48,581 nucleotides of DNA from Patescibacteria group bacterium. Its GTDB lineage: Bacteria; Patescibacteriota; Patescibacteriia; SG8-24. Below, one piece after another: positions 1 through 6,213 of this stretch. The notes under the pieces are model-generated. The model searched no databases, was not told the origin of the DNA, and saw nothing but the letters and a program-made list of their open reading frames with translations. The translations under genes were made by a program, and so were the position numbers. The DNA is taken from the NCBI GenBank assembly GCA_028714475.1, contig JAQTNC010000009.1, positions 1 through 48,581 on the forward strand, given 5' to 3'. The first letter of the stretch is position 1. Each line of letters begins with the position of its first letter.

Positions 1-59
1 CGGTCGACGGACAGGTACCATCGGCCGCGGATGTCCTTGGGGTAGGTGGTGGGGTTCAT
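1..59 (-). CDS. 5' end of an unidentified gene, cut by the window edge
   Basis: On the minus strand an ATG at 59 follows a GAGGG Shine-Dalgarno sequence and opens a reading frame (MNPTTYPKDIRGRWYLSVD) that runs off the window start without a stop. It is divergent from the gene at 206. Only 19 codons are visible, so no family can be named. The Shine-Dalgarno sequence, with divergent placement around a palindrome, is the main support. Confidence 0.5.
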   Translation of the reverse strand, partial: MNPTTYPKDIRGRWYLSVD

Positions 60-67
60 ATTCCCTC

Positions 68-120
68 AGTTAACACCTGTCAGCCATGTCCCCGGCAACT
101 GTCAGCGCATGGTGTTAACT
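68..120. promoter_or_regulatory. Inverted repeat between divergent genes, candidate operator
   Basis: Two perfect 10-base arms, AGTTAACACC (68-77) and GGTGTTAACT (111-120), are separated by 33 bases that contain CTGTCAGC twice in direct orientation. The element lies between the divergent start at 59 and the promoter at 131. A shared repressor site is the simplest reading. A cruciform or terminator is less likely because no T tract follows. Confidence 0.45.
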
Positions 121-130
121 CTACGGAATA

Positions 131-159
131 TTGACAAAAGGCTGTTATTGTGCTATATC
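131..159 (+). promoter_or_regulatory. Sigma70-type promoter of the gene at 206
   Basis: TTGACA (131-136), a 17-base spacer, then TATATC (154-159) with an upstream TGC, an extended -10. The predicted transcript starts near 166, leaving a leader of about 40 nt before the ATG. Confidence 0.75.
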
Positions 160-205
160 TAACCTCTGTCCTAGGCGGTCTAGGCAGGCAACAGGAGGTT
201 TCTCG

Positions 206-655
206 ATGAGGACCTTAAAAGCATTGCAGCGTTTGATAAGAAAAACCGTAAACGGCGACCGTCACTACGAGGCGACTGGCAAAATCGCGTTCTGGTACGG
301 AACGTGCCCGGTCGAACCCAATCTCGAAACCCTGGCGCAGGCAATCAGAGAAGCCGATGCGGAACACCCTTGGATTGACGAGCCCCTGCCCGACGAGCAA
401 TGGGAAAGCATCTGGCACATGTCCAAGGGCGAATTGGTCAAACACCGCATCACCAGCAACGACGAGGACAAGACGGAACGAGTCGTCTGGTTCAGAATCG
501 TGACCAAGAATGCCTACATGCGCCGGGCGCAGGTCTATGCCTACGAAAGGTACCTGAACGCGCTGGCGCAAACGCTTGCCAAACGCCATCTTCCGCTGGT
601 CAAGGAAGTCAGCGCCGTGGTCGAGGTGATCGCCTCCACGCGCTTCGAAGTCTGA
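206..655 (+). CDS. Unidentified 149-residue protein
   Basis: I do not recognise this protein. The ATG at 206 is chosen over the upstream start of the ORF because AGGAGG sits 8 bases before it and the earlier start lies inside the -35 box. The product is soluble, has no membrane segment, is rich in Trp, Tyr and charged residues, and shows no Cys motif. A helical C-terminal half is likely (AYERYLNALAQTLAKRH). It is transcribed alone from the promoter at 131 and ends just before a strong terminator. It belongs to the class of orphan genes here that carry a strong Shine-Dalgarno sequence. Confidence 0.8.
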   Translation: MRTLKALQRLIRKTVNGDRHYEATGKIAFWYGTCPVEPNLETLAQAIREADAEHPWIDEPLPDEQWESIWHMSKGELVKHRITSNDEDKTERVVWFRIVTKNAYMRRAQVYAYERYLNALAQTLAKRHLPLVKEVSAVVEVIASTRFEV

Positions 656-677
656 CCGACTTCTGCCTCGCACAGAG

Positions 678-712
678 AAGCCTCGCGCTTCACGTGTGCG
701 AGGCTTTTCTGT
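678..712 (+). terminator. Intrinsic terminator of the gene at 206
   Basis: AAGCCTCGC pairs with GCGAGGCTT across an 11-base loop and is followed by a T-rich stretch. Confidence 0.8.
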
Positions 713-1295
713 TTCTTAAATCATTCCTTGCGGACAATTGGCTGTATTCTTTCTGGATTCCGGCCCCGTAGAACGGGGCATGCTTTCGCCGGAATGACGG
801 TTTTTTTGCTAACGAAAACTTCCGTTCGCGACCGCGGCGGGCGACACGTCGCCCGCATCTAACTCCGCGAGCGCACTCCCCTCTCTAATCGGCGGGACGA
901 TTCCAAAAAAGCGACCGGCGGGCGGGGCCGGTTCCGGAGTCATTCGCTCGCGCAATTCCGCATCCAGCGCGAGCGCTGACGACGGAACCGGCCCCGCGCG
1001 GCGGGAGCGGCCCCGGACGGCGGACGCCTCCCAACAACTCCTCGATATTTTGAACCGGGCAATGGCTGCGCCACCCCGTAAAGTCCGCCGAAGGCGGACC
1101 ACGGGGCAGGCGTGAACACCAGCGTTCGTCCAAGGAAAGGCCCCGTAAAATGAATTGCTTCGCGGTTCGTCACGGGGCACATGGCCGCGCCGCGTGAAAC
1201 CCAGCGTGCGTTCATCGAATGGCCCCGTAAAGAGGCTCGCTCCGCTCGCCTCCTCGGGGCCACGTAAAAAACCCAGACGAGCTGGGTTTTTTACG
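713..1295. repeat. Gene desert with REP-like palindromes and a degenerate tandem hairpin repeat
   Basis: No credible gene is present. A palindromic stretch of the 'GGATTCCGGC...GCCGGAATGACGG' type lies at about 754-799. From about 1070 to 1260 three related units follow. Each contains a hairpin opened by CCCCGTAAA and closed by CGGGG, and two share the lead-in GTGAAxxCCAGCG...TTCrTC.AxGGAAxGG. Long minus-strand ORFs here (176 aa and 107 aa) are low-complexity by-products of the repeat and have no Shine-Dalgarno sequence. Confidence 0.6.
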
Positions 1296-1297
1296 TG
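1261..1297 (-). terminator. Terminator of tRNA-Pro, bidirectional
   Basis: A 16-base perfect inverted repeat (CACGTAAAAAACCCAG and its complement) has A/T runs on both flanks of the GC stem. It lies directly after the 3' end of the minus-strand tRNA and can stop transcription from either side. Confidence 0.75.
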
Positions 1298-1369
1298 GTC
1301 GGGCCAAGAGGAATCGGACCTCCGACTCACCCACCCCAAGGGTGTGTATTACCACTATACTATGGCCCG
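1296..1369 (-). tRNA. tRNA-Pro (anticodon GGG), CCA encoded
   Basis: The acceptor stem is CGGGCCA/TGGCCCG, the D-stem GTAT/ATAC, the anticodon stem CACCC/GGGTG with loop TTGGGGT giving anticodon GGG, and the T-stem GGAGG/CCTCT. Discriminator A is followed by an encoded CCA. The T-loop reads TCCGATT, so position 55 is C instead of the near-universal U that becomes pseudouridine. Confidence 0.9.
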
Positions 1370-1421
1370 ATGAGTCCCTGTTCAATTGTACTTTATCACG
1401 GTTTACTTGGAGCAACTGTTA

Positions 1422-1835
1422 TTAATCGAGCCGATTCGCCAAGATTTCTCCCAAATCGGTATTCAACACCCTTATCCTGTCGAAACAATGGTTAATCCGC
1501 GATTCCATTTCTTCACGGCCCAAGGAAATGGCGGGCAATTGACTGGACGGATCCTCGCTTTCTTTGAACAGTTCTGTGTTCTGCTCGGCTGCCTGTAATT
1601 CATCCTCGATCTCATCCAACACCAGGTGCATTTCCATCAGCTGATCATCCGACAGGGGGCATTCCTCGCCGACCCGATGCGGATCATCATCGTCGTCATT
1701 CTTGAGTTCACTCATGATCCTCCGGCGCAAGGCACCAAGGGCGGCCAATGCCTCTTCGGCATTGCCGCGCAAATCTTCAACCCAAGCAGACTCTCGTTCG
1801 GCTTCTGGCATTACTTCTCGTCCGAAAGTTTCCAC
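1422..1835 (-). CDS. Acidic coiled-coil protein of unknown function, start region damaged
   Basis: The 137-residue product is acidic and helical, with a run of Asp (DDDDD) near residue 50 and heptad-like helices on both sides. No known domain is evident. The only start in this frame after the last stop is a GTG at 1835, which has no Shine-Dalgarno sequence. Thirty bases upstream in the same frame, an ATG at 1865 has a good AAAGGAGTAGG site, but its fifth codon is TAA. Either a nonsense mutation has hit the gene or ribosomes reinitiate at the GTG. It lies 74 bases downstream of the glutamine amidotransferase gene and could be cotranscribed with it. Confidence 0.6.
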   Translation of the reverse strand: METFGREVMPEAERESAWVEDLRGNAEEALAALGALRRRIMSELKNDDDDDPHRVGEECPLSDDQLMEMHLVLDEIEDELQAAEQNTELFKESEDPSSQLPAISLGREEMESRINHCFDRIRVLNTDLGEILANRLD

Positions 1836-1909
1836 AACGGAGCCGGTTAATTATTCCAGCGCCATCCTACTCCTTTGCCGTCAAAACGGCAACCGTTCGC
1901 GTCGGGGCG

Positions 1910-2656
1910 TTACCGCCCAACGATGGCCACGTCCACCCAACGGCCGACGAGCATCGCGGCCTCCGGCGTGTCCTTGAGCGACCCGATCAGGTGGTCAGTC
2001 GAATCAACGTCGGCAACGTATGCCTGCTTGTAATACATGAGGCGCATGGCCAAATCCTCGCGGCCCAACTCCGGATGAAATTGGACGCCGTAAATCCCGG
2101 TGCCGGGAAAGGTGAACGCCTGGGTTGGGCAGCGTTCGGAGGCGGCGAGCCGGACGGCGCCGCTCGGCAATTCGCTGACCCGGTCCTTGTGGCCGGCTTG
2201 GGCCAGGAACCGCTCGGGCATCTGGCTGAAGAGAGGGTCATAGGTCGCGTCCGCCGTACACCACGCCTCAATCGTCCCGACTTCGCGGTGCTCGAGGTCG
2301 TGCACGACCTGGCCGCCGAAAATCTTCGCGAGCATCTGGTGCCCCCAACTGCAACCGAGAATCGGCAGACCGCGCTGCCTTGCTTCCCGCACTACCGCCT
2401 CCAAGCTGGCGATGTTCGGCACGTCATCGAGCACAGAATAATCGCCGCTGCCGCCGATGATGATGCCGTGAACGCCTTCGAGTTTGCTCATGAGAACCGG
2501 CTCTTCCACCAAATCATGCGCCTTGACTTGGCTGTCCGAAAGACCACCGCTCGTCTCGAAACAGGTTATCTCGTGAATCTTCATGGCCTGGTCGTGACGC
2601 GCTTGGACGAGGAGAAGTTTGACTTCGCGGCGGTTGGTTGGAGCGCTCATATTCAT
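1910..2656 (-). CDS. Stand-alone class I glutamine amidotransferase
   Basis: The 248-residue protein is a single class I glutamine amidotransferase domain. The nucleophile is Cys102 in GCSWGHQ, the elbow motif usually seen as G.C.GHQ, and the partners are His194 and Glu196 in VQFHPE. Such stand-alone GMP-synthase-like domains release ammonia from glutamine or act as peptidases; the acceptor is not evident. ATG 2656 is chosen because upstream residues of the long ORF are translated from a repeat element; ATG 2650 is equally possible. There is no Shine-Dalgarno sequence. Confidence 0.8.
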   Translation of the reverse strand: MNMSAPTNRREVKLLLVQARHDQAMKIHEITCFETSGGLSDSQVKAHDLVEEPVLMSKLEGVHGIIIGGSGDYSVLDDVPNIASLEAVVREARQRGLPILGCSWGHQMLAKIFGGQVVHDLEHREVGTIEAWCTADATYDPLFSQMPERFLAQAGHKDRVSELPSGAVRLAASERCPTQAFTFPGTGIYGVQFHPELGREDLAMRLMYYKQAYVADVDSTDHLIGSLKDTPEAAMLVGRWVDVAIVGR

Positions 2657-2687
2657 GTTTAGATTTTTCACGACTTTGTTGGGCACC

Positions 2688-2868
2688 GAATGAAGACTCC
2701 CCGGGCTCACGCCCGGGGTATCTAACGCCCCATCCTGTTTCATTCACCGTAGCCCACTGCCCCCTACGCCCTCCGGGCTTCGGGGGATTCACGCGTCAGG
2801 AACCCGGGCTGACCCCACTACGCAATGCTTCGTGGGGCACCGCGCCCGGGGTATTCGGCGGAGGTGAA
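2688..2868. mobile_element. Palindrome-ended element, copy 1 (IS200/IS605-like non-autonomous element)
   Basis: The element begins GAATGAAGACTCCCC and ends GGCGGAGGTGAA. A CCCCGGGC/GCCCGGGG hairpin lies near the left end, and GGGGGATTCACGCGTCAGG with a second hairpin lies near the right end. A second copy with the same ends is at 13072-13306. Subterminal hairpins without terminal inverted repeats or target duplication resemble IS200/IS605-family ends. No transposase is encoded. It sits just upstream of the amidotransferase gene, so the long ORF reads into it. Confidence 0.6.
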
Positions 2869-2912
2869 CAAAAAGCGGCCGCGCGCGGCTGCCGCTCGTG
2901 GTGGCGGGGGTG

Positions 2913-3428
2913 TCAGAAACCGACCGTATTCGGCTCGTTAGGTACGGGTGATGGCGAGACCGGGGCGGCGTTCGTCGGTGCCGTGACGGCGGGCTGGTTC
3001 GGGGCGGTTGTGACAGCGTCCTGAAAGGGGCAACCGGCCTTGGCCGCGAGTTCGGCCATCGTGATTTCGCCGCTTTGCCGCTGGCCGTCCGCAAAAACCC
3101 AGGTCGGGTAACCCGTGATGCCGGCGTCGGCGCATTCCTTGGCCTGCCCGTTCGGTGCGCTCTCGTCGCTGCACTCGACATAAGGCAGCTTGTCAGCGGC
3201 GGCGCCGAAGGCCTCTTTCTGTTTCTGGCAATGCGGGCACCACTTGGCGCCGTACATTTTCGCCCCCTTGTCGGACAGACATTGGGCCAATTCCGTCGCG
3301 GTCGCCTCGTCCATTTTCTGTCCATCTCCCGTGCGGCTCATGGCCACGCCGGTCACGATCGCGGCCACGACGACGAACACGCCGACAACACCGAATATCG
3401 CCAGCCTTTTGTCTTGTGATTGTTTCAC
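2913..3428 (-). CDS. Membrane-anchored thioredoxin-like protein of the VKOR-partner type
   Basis: A short basic N-terminus and one transmembrane helix (about residues 9-29) are followed by a thioredoxin-like domain with CPHC at 64-67, further cysteines near 50, 92 and 104, and the GYPTWVF cis-proline segment. The patterns KMYGAKWCPHCQKQK and AGITGYPTW match the thioredoxin domain found with, or fused to, VKOR oxidoreductases, which transfer disulfides to exported proteins. A Pro/Thr/Ala-rich tail follows. GTG 3428 puts the membrane helix at the start. A -10 box at 3599-3604 would also allow the longer ORF from GTG 3584. No VKOR gene is in the window. Confidence 0.75.
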   Translation of the reverse strand: MKQSQDKRLAIFGVVGVFVVVAAIVTGVAMSRTGDGQKMDEATATELAQCLSDKGAKMYGAKWCPHCQKQKEAFGAAADKLPYVECSDESAPNGQAKECADAGITGYPTWVFADGQRQSGEITMAELAAKAGCPFQDAVTTAPNQPAVTAPTNAAPVSPSPVPNEPNTVGF

Positions 3429-3598
3429 ATGGGTTGGGTTATTTGTCTTGTCGTGCAAAAAGTGCCCAGCCCAAGCAAGTACGGGTGACCGGGCACCGTT
3501 CGTAGACTGCGGACATGCCGCAGGCCGCTGTTTATGAAGAGCCGGACGACAGAAGCGGAAACCGCCCCAGTAGCCGGCGCTCACGACAAGACATGATT

Positions 3599-3626
3599 AT
3601 TATAGCTACCTTTGATTAATGCGCAA
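3599..3626 (-). promoter_or_regulatory. Promoter of the thioredoxin-like gene
   Basis: On the minus strand TTGCGC, a 16-base spacer and TATAAT point toward the gene ending at 2913. Transcription would begin near 3592, leaving either a 160-nt leader before GTG 3428 or almost none before GTG 3584. Confidence 0.6.
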
Positions 3627-3686
3627 TACGGGGGATGTGGATAGTTTTTCGGCATTAAATGGCGCTTTTTCCCGCACAAACACAAT

Positions 3687-3712
3687 CCCCCGAACCAAGG
3701 CTGGTTCGGGGG
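3687..3712 (-). terminator. Terminator downstream of the zinc-ribbon gene
   Basis: A perfect 11-bp stem (CCCCCGAACCA/TGGTTCGGGGG) with a 4-base loop is followed on the minus strand by ATTGTGTTTGTG. It lies 55 bases beyond the stop at 3767. Confidence 0.7.
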
Positions 3713-3766
3713 CGGGAGCGCCTTGAGATCAAGGCGTCTCATTGCGAGAAAGGACGGGTCGGCGGC

Positions 3767-4249
3767 CTAACGGCCGGGGTGCGGCATGGACGGCAGGACG
3801 CCTTTGGGTAGGGTTCGCTGTTCGCCGCTCGGCAGAGTTAGACACTCGGCCAGAACCGTCACCGCGCGGCAATGCGCGCAGGCAATCAGGATCATCCGAT
3901 ACGGATAGCCCTGACCGGCGACGCTGGTGTCGAAGGTGCAGGTCACGATCTTGTTCGCGCAACCGCACTCGGGACAATCGGTGTGAACCGCGCCGTCGGC
4001 AACGGATTCGACGCAAGCCGTGAGCAGGCGGTGGCCCGAATCGACCTTTTCGCCCGCTCCCCGACCGATGCCCAACGGATTGGGGACGTCGGTCGAGAAG
4101 CTGCTGACGTTCGCCCAGTGTACCGGCGAATCCGTACCCGCGGACAGGCCGGTTTGTACCATCTCGTACGGGTCGAGGACGGGACGGACGCGACCGCCAA
4201 AAAACCATTGTCTCTTTTCGCTGCCTTTGCTGACGTCTGACTGTTGCAT
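3767..4249 (-). CDS. Unidentified zinc-ribbon protein
   Basis: The 160-residue protein has a C-terminal zinc ribbon formed by CPECGC and CAHC, with another Cys pair between them, and a polar N-terminal half. No family is recognised. ATG 4249 follows AAGAGGGCATC, a usable Shine-Dalgarno sequence; the ORF-track start 160 bases upstream would read through a terminator hairpin. The overlapping 229-aa ORF in another frame is Arg/Ser-rich and is rejected. A terminator and a tiny aromatic ORF lie upstream, so expression may be controlled by attenuation. Confidence 0.7.
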   Translation of the reverse strand: MQQSDVSKGSEKRQWFFGGRVRPVLDPYEMVQTGLSAGTDSPVHWANVSSFSTDVPNPLGIGRGAGEKVDSGHRLLTACVESVADGAVHTDCPECGCANKIVTCTFDTSVAGQGYPYRMILIACAHCRAVTVLAECLTLPSGEQRTLPKGVLPSMPHPGR

Positions 4250-4303
4250 GATGCCCTCTTGTCTGGACGGTTGGGGTGGAGACGGACGAACCGTAGCCAC
4301 GAT

Positions 4304-4336
4304 GGAAAAAACAAAGCCCCGCTTGGTGAGCGGGGC
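4304..4336 (-). terminator. Terminator hairpin between a tiny ORF and the zinc-ribbon gene
   Basis: On the minus strand GCCCCGCT pairs with AGCGGGGC across a short loop and is followed by TTTGTTTTTT, a strong intrinsic terminator. It lies 39 bases after the tiny ORF at 4375-4464 and 55 bases before ATG 4249, the place expected of an attenuator. Confidence 0.75.
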
Positions 4337-4374
4337 GGTCTCTCGTTTCAGGTGAATCGCTTGATTCAGTGATA

Positions 4375-4464
4375 CTAGAAGCCGCCTCGCCGATAAAACG
4401 GGGTAAACCAAAACGCAAACGCGCTCACGTTCCGGACGGACAGATTGGCGGTTGCGGTGGTCAT
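4375..4464 (-). CDS. 29-codon leaderless ORF rich in aromatic residues, possible leader peptide
   Basis: ATG 4464 lies 8 bases after the -10 box of a TTGACA-type promoter, so the mRNA would begin almost at the start codon, as for several core genes here. The frame encodes 29 residues and ends in FAFWFTPFYRRGGF. Clustered Phe and Trp codons followed by a terminator are typical of attenuation leader peptides sensing aminoacyl-tRNA. It may instead be an independent microprotein. It is too short for the ORF track. Confidence 0.5.
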   Translation of the reverse strand: MTTATANLSVRNVSAFAFWFTPFYRRGGF

Positions 4465-4472
4465 ACAGGGGC

Positions 4473-4501
4473 AGTATGCCTCACGGTCGGGATGGTGTCA
4501 A
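4473..4501 (-). promoter_or_regulatory. Promoter of the tiny ORF and zinc-ribbon unit
   Basis: On the minus strand TTGACA (4501-4496), a 17-base spacer and CATACT (4478-4473) are present. The start point falls at or next to ATG 4464. Confidence 0.65.
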
Positions 4502-4646
4502 GCGGATGGCGGCAATAAAAACAGAGAAGTGAGAACCGTTCTGGCCCGACCTTGTGGAGGGCCATGCCCCTCGACAAGCTCGGGGCAGAAAAATGACAAT
4601 TGATGGATTAAAGACATGGTTTCTCATAATCTTGCTCCGCAACTTC

Positions 4647-4674
4647 AAAAGTGCCAGCTTGCGCTGGCACTTTT
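4647..4674 (-). terminator. Terminator of ndk
   Basis: AAAAGTGCCAGC pairs with GCTGGCACTTTT three bases beyond the ndk stop and gives a U tract on the minus strand. Confidence 0.85.
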
Positions 4675-4677
4675 GTA

Positions 4678-5175
4678 CTATTTCTTGATGGTGAACTTCG
4701 TGTACGACGGGTTGCGCTCGACGAGCTCCTCCGGCTTGAACCAGACGCCGATTTCGGTCTCGGCCTCTTCCGGGCTAGCCGAGGCGTGGATGAGGTTGAA
4801 AATGCCGATGCCTTTCTCGTCCGCGTGACTGAAGGAAACATGGGCGTAATCGCCGCGGATGGAGCCAGGCACGGCGACCTTCGGTTCTGTGGCGCCGACC
4901 ATCTTGCGCACGATCTCGACGATATCTACGCCCTCGAGACACATGGCGATGATCGGGCCGGACATGAGCATCTCGATCATCATCTCGCGCACCTTTTCGC
5001 CACGACGACGGGCGAGGTCATCGGTGTAATGCTTCATCGCTGTGTCCTTCTCGGAAACGAGCAGCTTGAGGCCGACAAACTGGGCGCCGACGCGTTCGAA
5101 ACGGGTGATGATTTCACCGGTGATGCCGCGATCGAGGGCGTCGGGCTTAAGCAGGACGAGCGTGCGTTGGATCAT
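4678..5175 (-). CDS. ndk: Nucleoside diphosphate kinase
   Basis: This enzyme transfers the gamma phosphate of ATP to nucleoside diphosphates through a phosphohistidine. His130 lies in NLIHASAS, the active-site motif. The N-terminus QRTLVLLKPDAL and the GSIRGDYA segment are typical. At 165 residues it is longer than the usual 140-150, with extra sequence around residues 50-75 and at the C-terminus. It has its own promoter at 5205-5233 and no Shine-Dalgarno sequence. NDK is expected in an organism that relies on nucleotide salvage. Confidence 0.95.
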   Translation of the reverse strand: MIQRTLVLLKPDALDRGITGEIITRFERVGAQFVGLKLLVSEKDTAMKHYTDDLARRRGEKVREMMIEMLMSGPIIAMCLEGVDIVEIVRKMVGATEPKVAVPGSIRGDYAHVSFSHADEKGIGIFNLIHASASPEEAETEIGVWFKPEELVERNPSYTKFTIKK

Positions 5176-5204
5176 ATTTCAGGCGATTAGTTTTCCGTGA
5201 GGAA

Positions 5205-5233
5205 ATCATAAGGCGTTTCCGCAAAATTTTCAA
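5205..5233 (-). promoter_or_regulatory. Promoter of ndk
   Basis: TTGAAA, a 17-base spacer and TATGAT lie on the minus strand, just inside and after the end of the upstream gene. The leader is about 25 nt. Confidence 0.6.
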
Positions 5234-6213
5234 GGGTTGGATAAGGCCGGGCGGTGACCGCACCAATGCCAACGGTAAGCCAACGAGGGGCAGGCGGGGG
5301 TGCCTAAATCCGGCTTTCCGTTCGGGCTGAAAACGACGCGCAGGCGGCCGTCCTGGTCAGTACGAAAAACGTTAACGCTGGCGTAGGCGAGACGGCGCAG
5401 AGTGAGCGGCGACGGATGGCCGAAGTTGTTCTTGCCGACGGAGATGGCGGCCACGGCGGGTTTCACGGCGGCGAGAAATGCGCCGGAAGTGGCGTAGGTG
5501 CTGCCGTGATGGCCGATCTTCAGGAGTTGGGCCGTAATGTCCATTTCACCGCGCTCGGCGCTCGCAATCAATTCATTTTCAACCGCGAAACCGGCATCGC
5601 CCATAAATAGCACGGCGCCACAATCGTCGCCGTTCTGGTCCAACCACGAACACGGTACCGCCAGCCGCCAGACGAGCGACTGGTCATTGGCCGATTGGTT
5701 CTCGACCGAACCGTCGTCCTGACCGGCCTCGCTTTTCGCTGTCGAGTCGTCGGTTGGCCAGAGCACCGTGAACCGCGCTCCCCCGCCGAGGTCAATCTGG
5801 TCGCCGACGAGCGACGAGACGATTTGTGTTCCGGTTTGGCGGGCGGTTTCGATAATCTCGTCGTAACGCGCCGGTCGCGACACGCCCGGACCGAATACGA
5901 GCCGCTTCACGCGGTAACGCTCTATGACGGCGGTCAGCCCTTCGAAATGGTCGGCGTGCGGATGCGTGATGATGATGGTCTCGATGGTGCGATCAAAAAA
6001 CGGCATGGCCTGACCGAGGCCGACCAGAACGGAGTGATCAGGCCCGGCGTCAATCAGTATTTCCGTCGCGCCGTGGCGGACGAGCACTGCATCGCCTTGG
6101 CCGACGTTGAGGAAATCAATGTTGACGTTTCGAACATCGGCCGCCAGCCACCACGCCGCAATTAGTGGAACGACGACGATGGCAAGTGTTGCGCTAACTC
6201 TTTTCCACTTCAT
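5230..6213 (-). CDS. ComEC-type metallo-beta-lactamase domain protein
   Basis: This 327-residue protein has one N-terminal membrane helix (residues 8-25) and then a metallo-beta-lactamase fold. It begins with NIDFLNVGQGDAVLV, carries the metal-binding HPHADH motif near residue 85 and GDAGF further on, and has a late KIGHHGS motif. These are the marks of the C-terminal nuclease-like domain of ComEC, the inner-membrane DNA-uptake channel, thought to degrade the non-transported strand. It starts inside the last codons of the upstream channel gene (20-base overlap), so the two halves are translationally coupled. Confidence 0.9.
   Translation of the reverse strand: MKWKRVSATLAIVVVPLIAAWWLAADVRNVNIDFLNVGQGDAVLVRHGATEILIDAGPDHSVLVGLGQAMPFFDRTIETIIITHPHADHFEGLTAVIERYRVKRLVFGPGVSRPARYDEIIETARQTGTQIVSSLVGDQIDLGGGARFTVLWPTDDSTAKSEAGQDDGSVENQSANDQSLVWRLAVPCSWLDQNGDDCGAVLFMGDAGFAVENELIASAERGEMDITAQLLKIGHHGSTYATSGAFLAAVKPAVAAISVGKNNFGHPSPLTLRRLAYASVNVFRTDQDGRLRVVFSPNGKPDLGTPACPSLAYRWHWCGHRPALSNP

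Noticed and set aside
1065-1262. CRISPR array
   Set aside because: Repeats are degenerate, of unequal spacing and themselves form the hairpins. No uniform spacers or cas genes are present anywhere in the window.
809-1339. 176- and 107-codon minus-strand ORFs in the gene desert
   Set aside because: They read through a degenerate tandem hairpin repeat and part of the tRNA, lack a Shine-Dalgarno sequence and show only repeat-derived peptides.
1748-2662. 304-codon plus-strand ORF
   Set aside because: It is antisense to the glutamine amidotransferase, which has an intact catalytic triad.
3729-4418. 229-codon minus-strand ORF overlapping the zinc-ribbon gene
   Set aside because: It is Arg/Ser-rich and has no motifs. 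The alternative frame has a zinc ribbon, a ribosome site and a sensible start.
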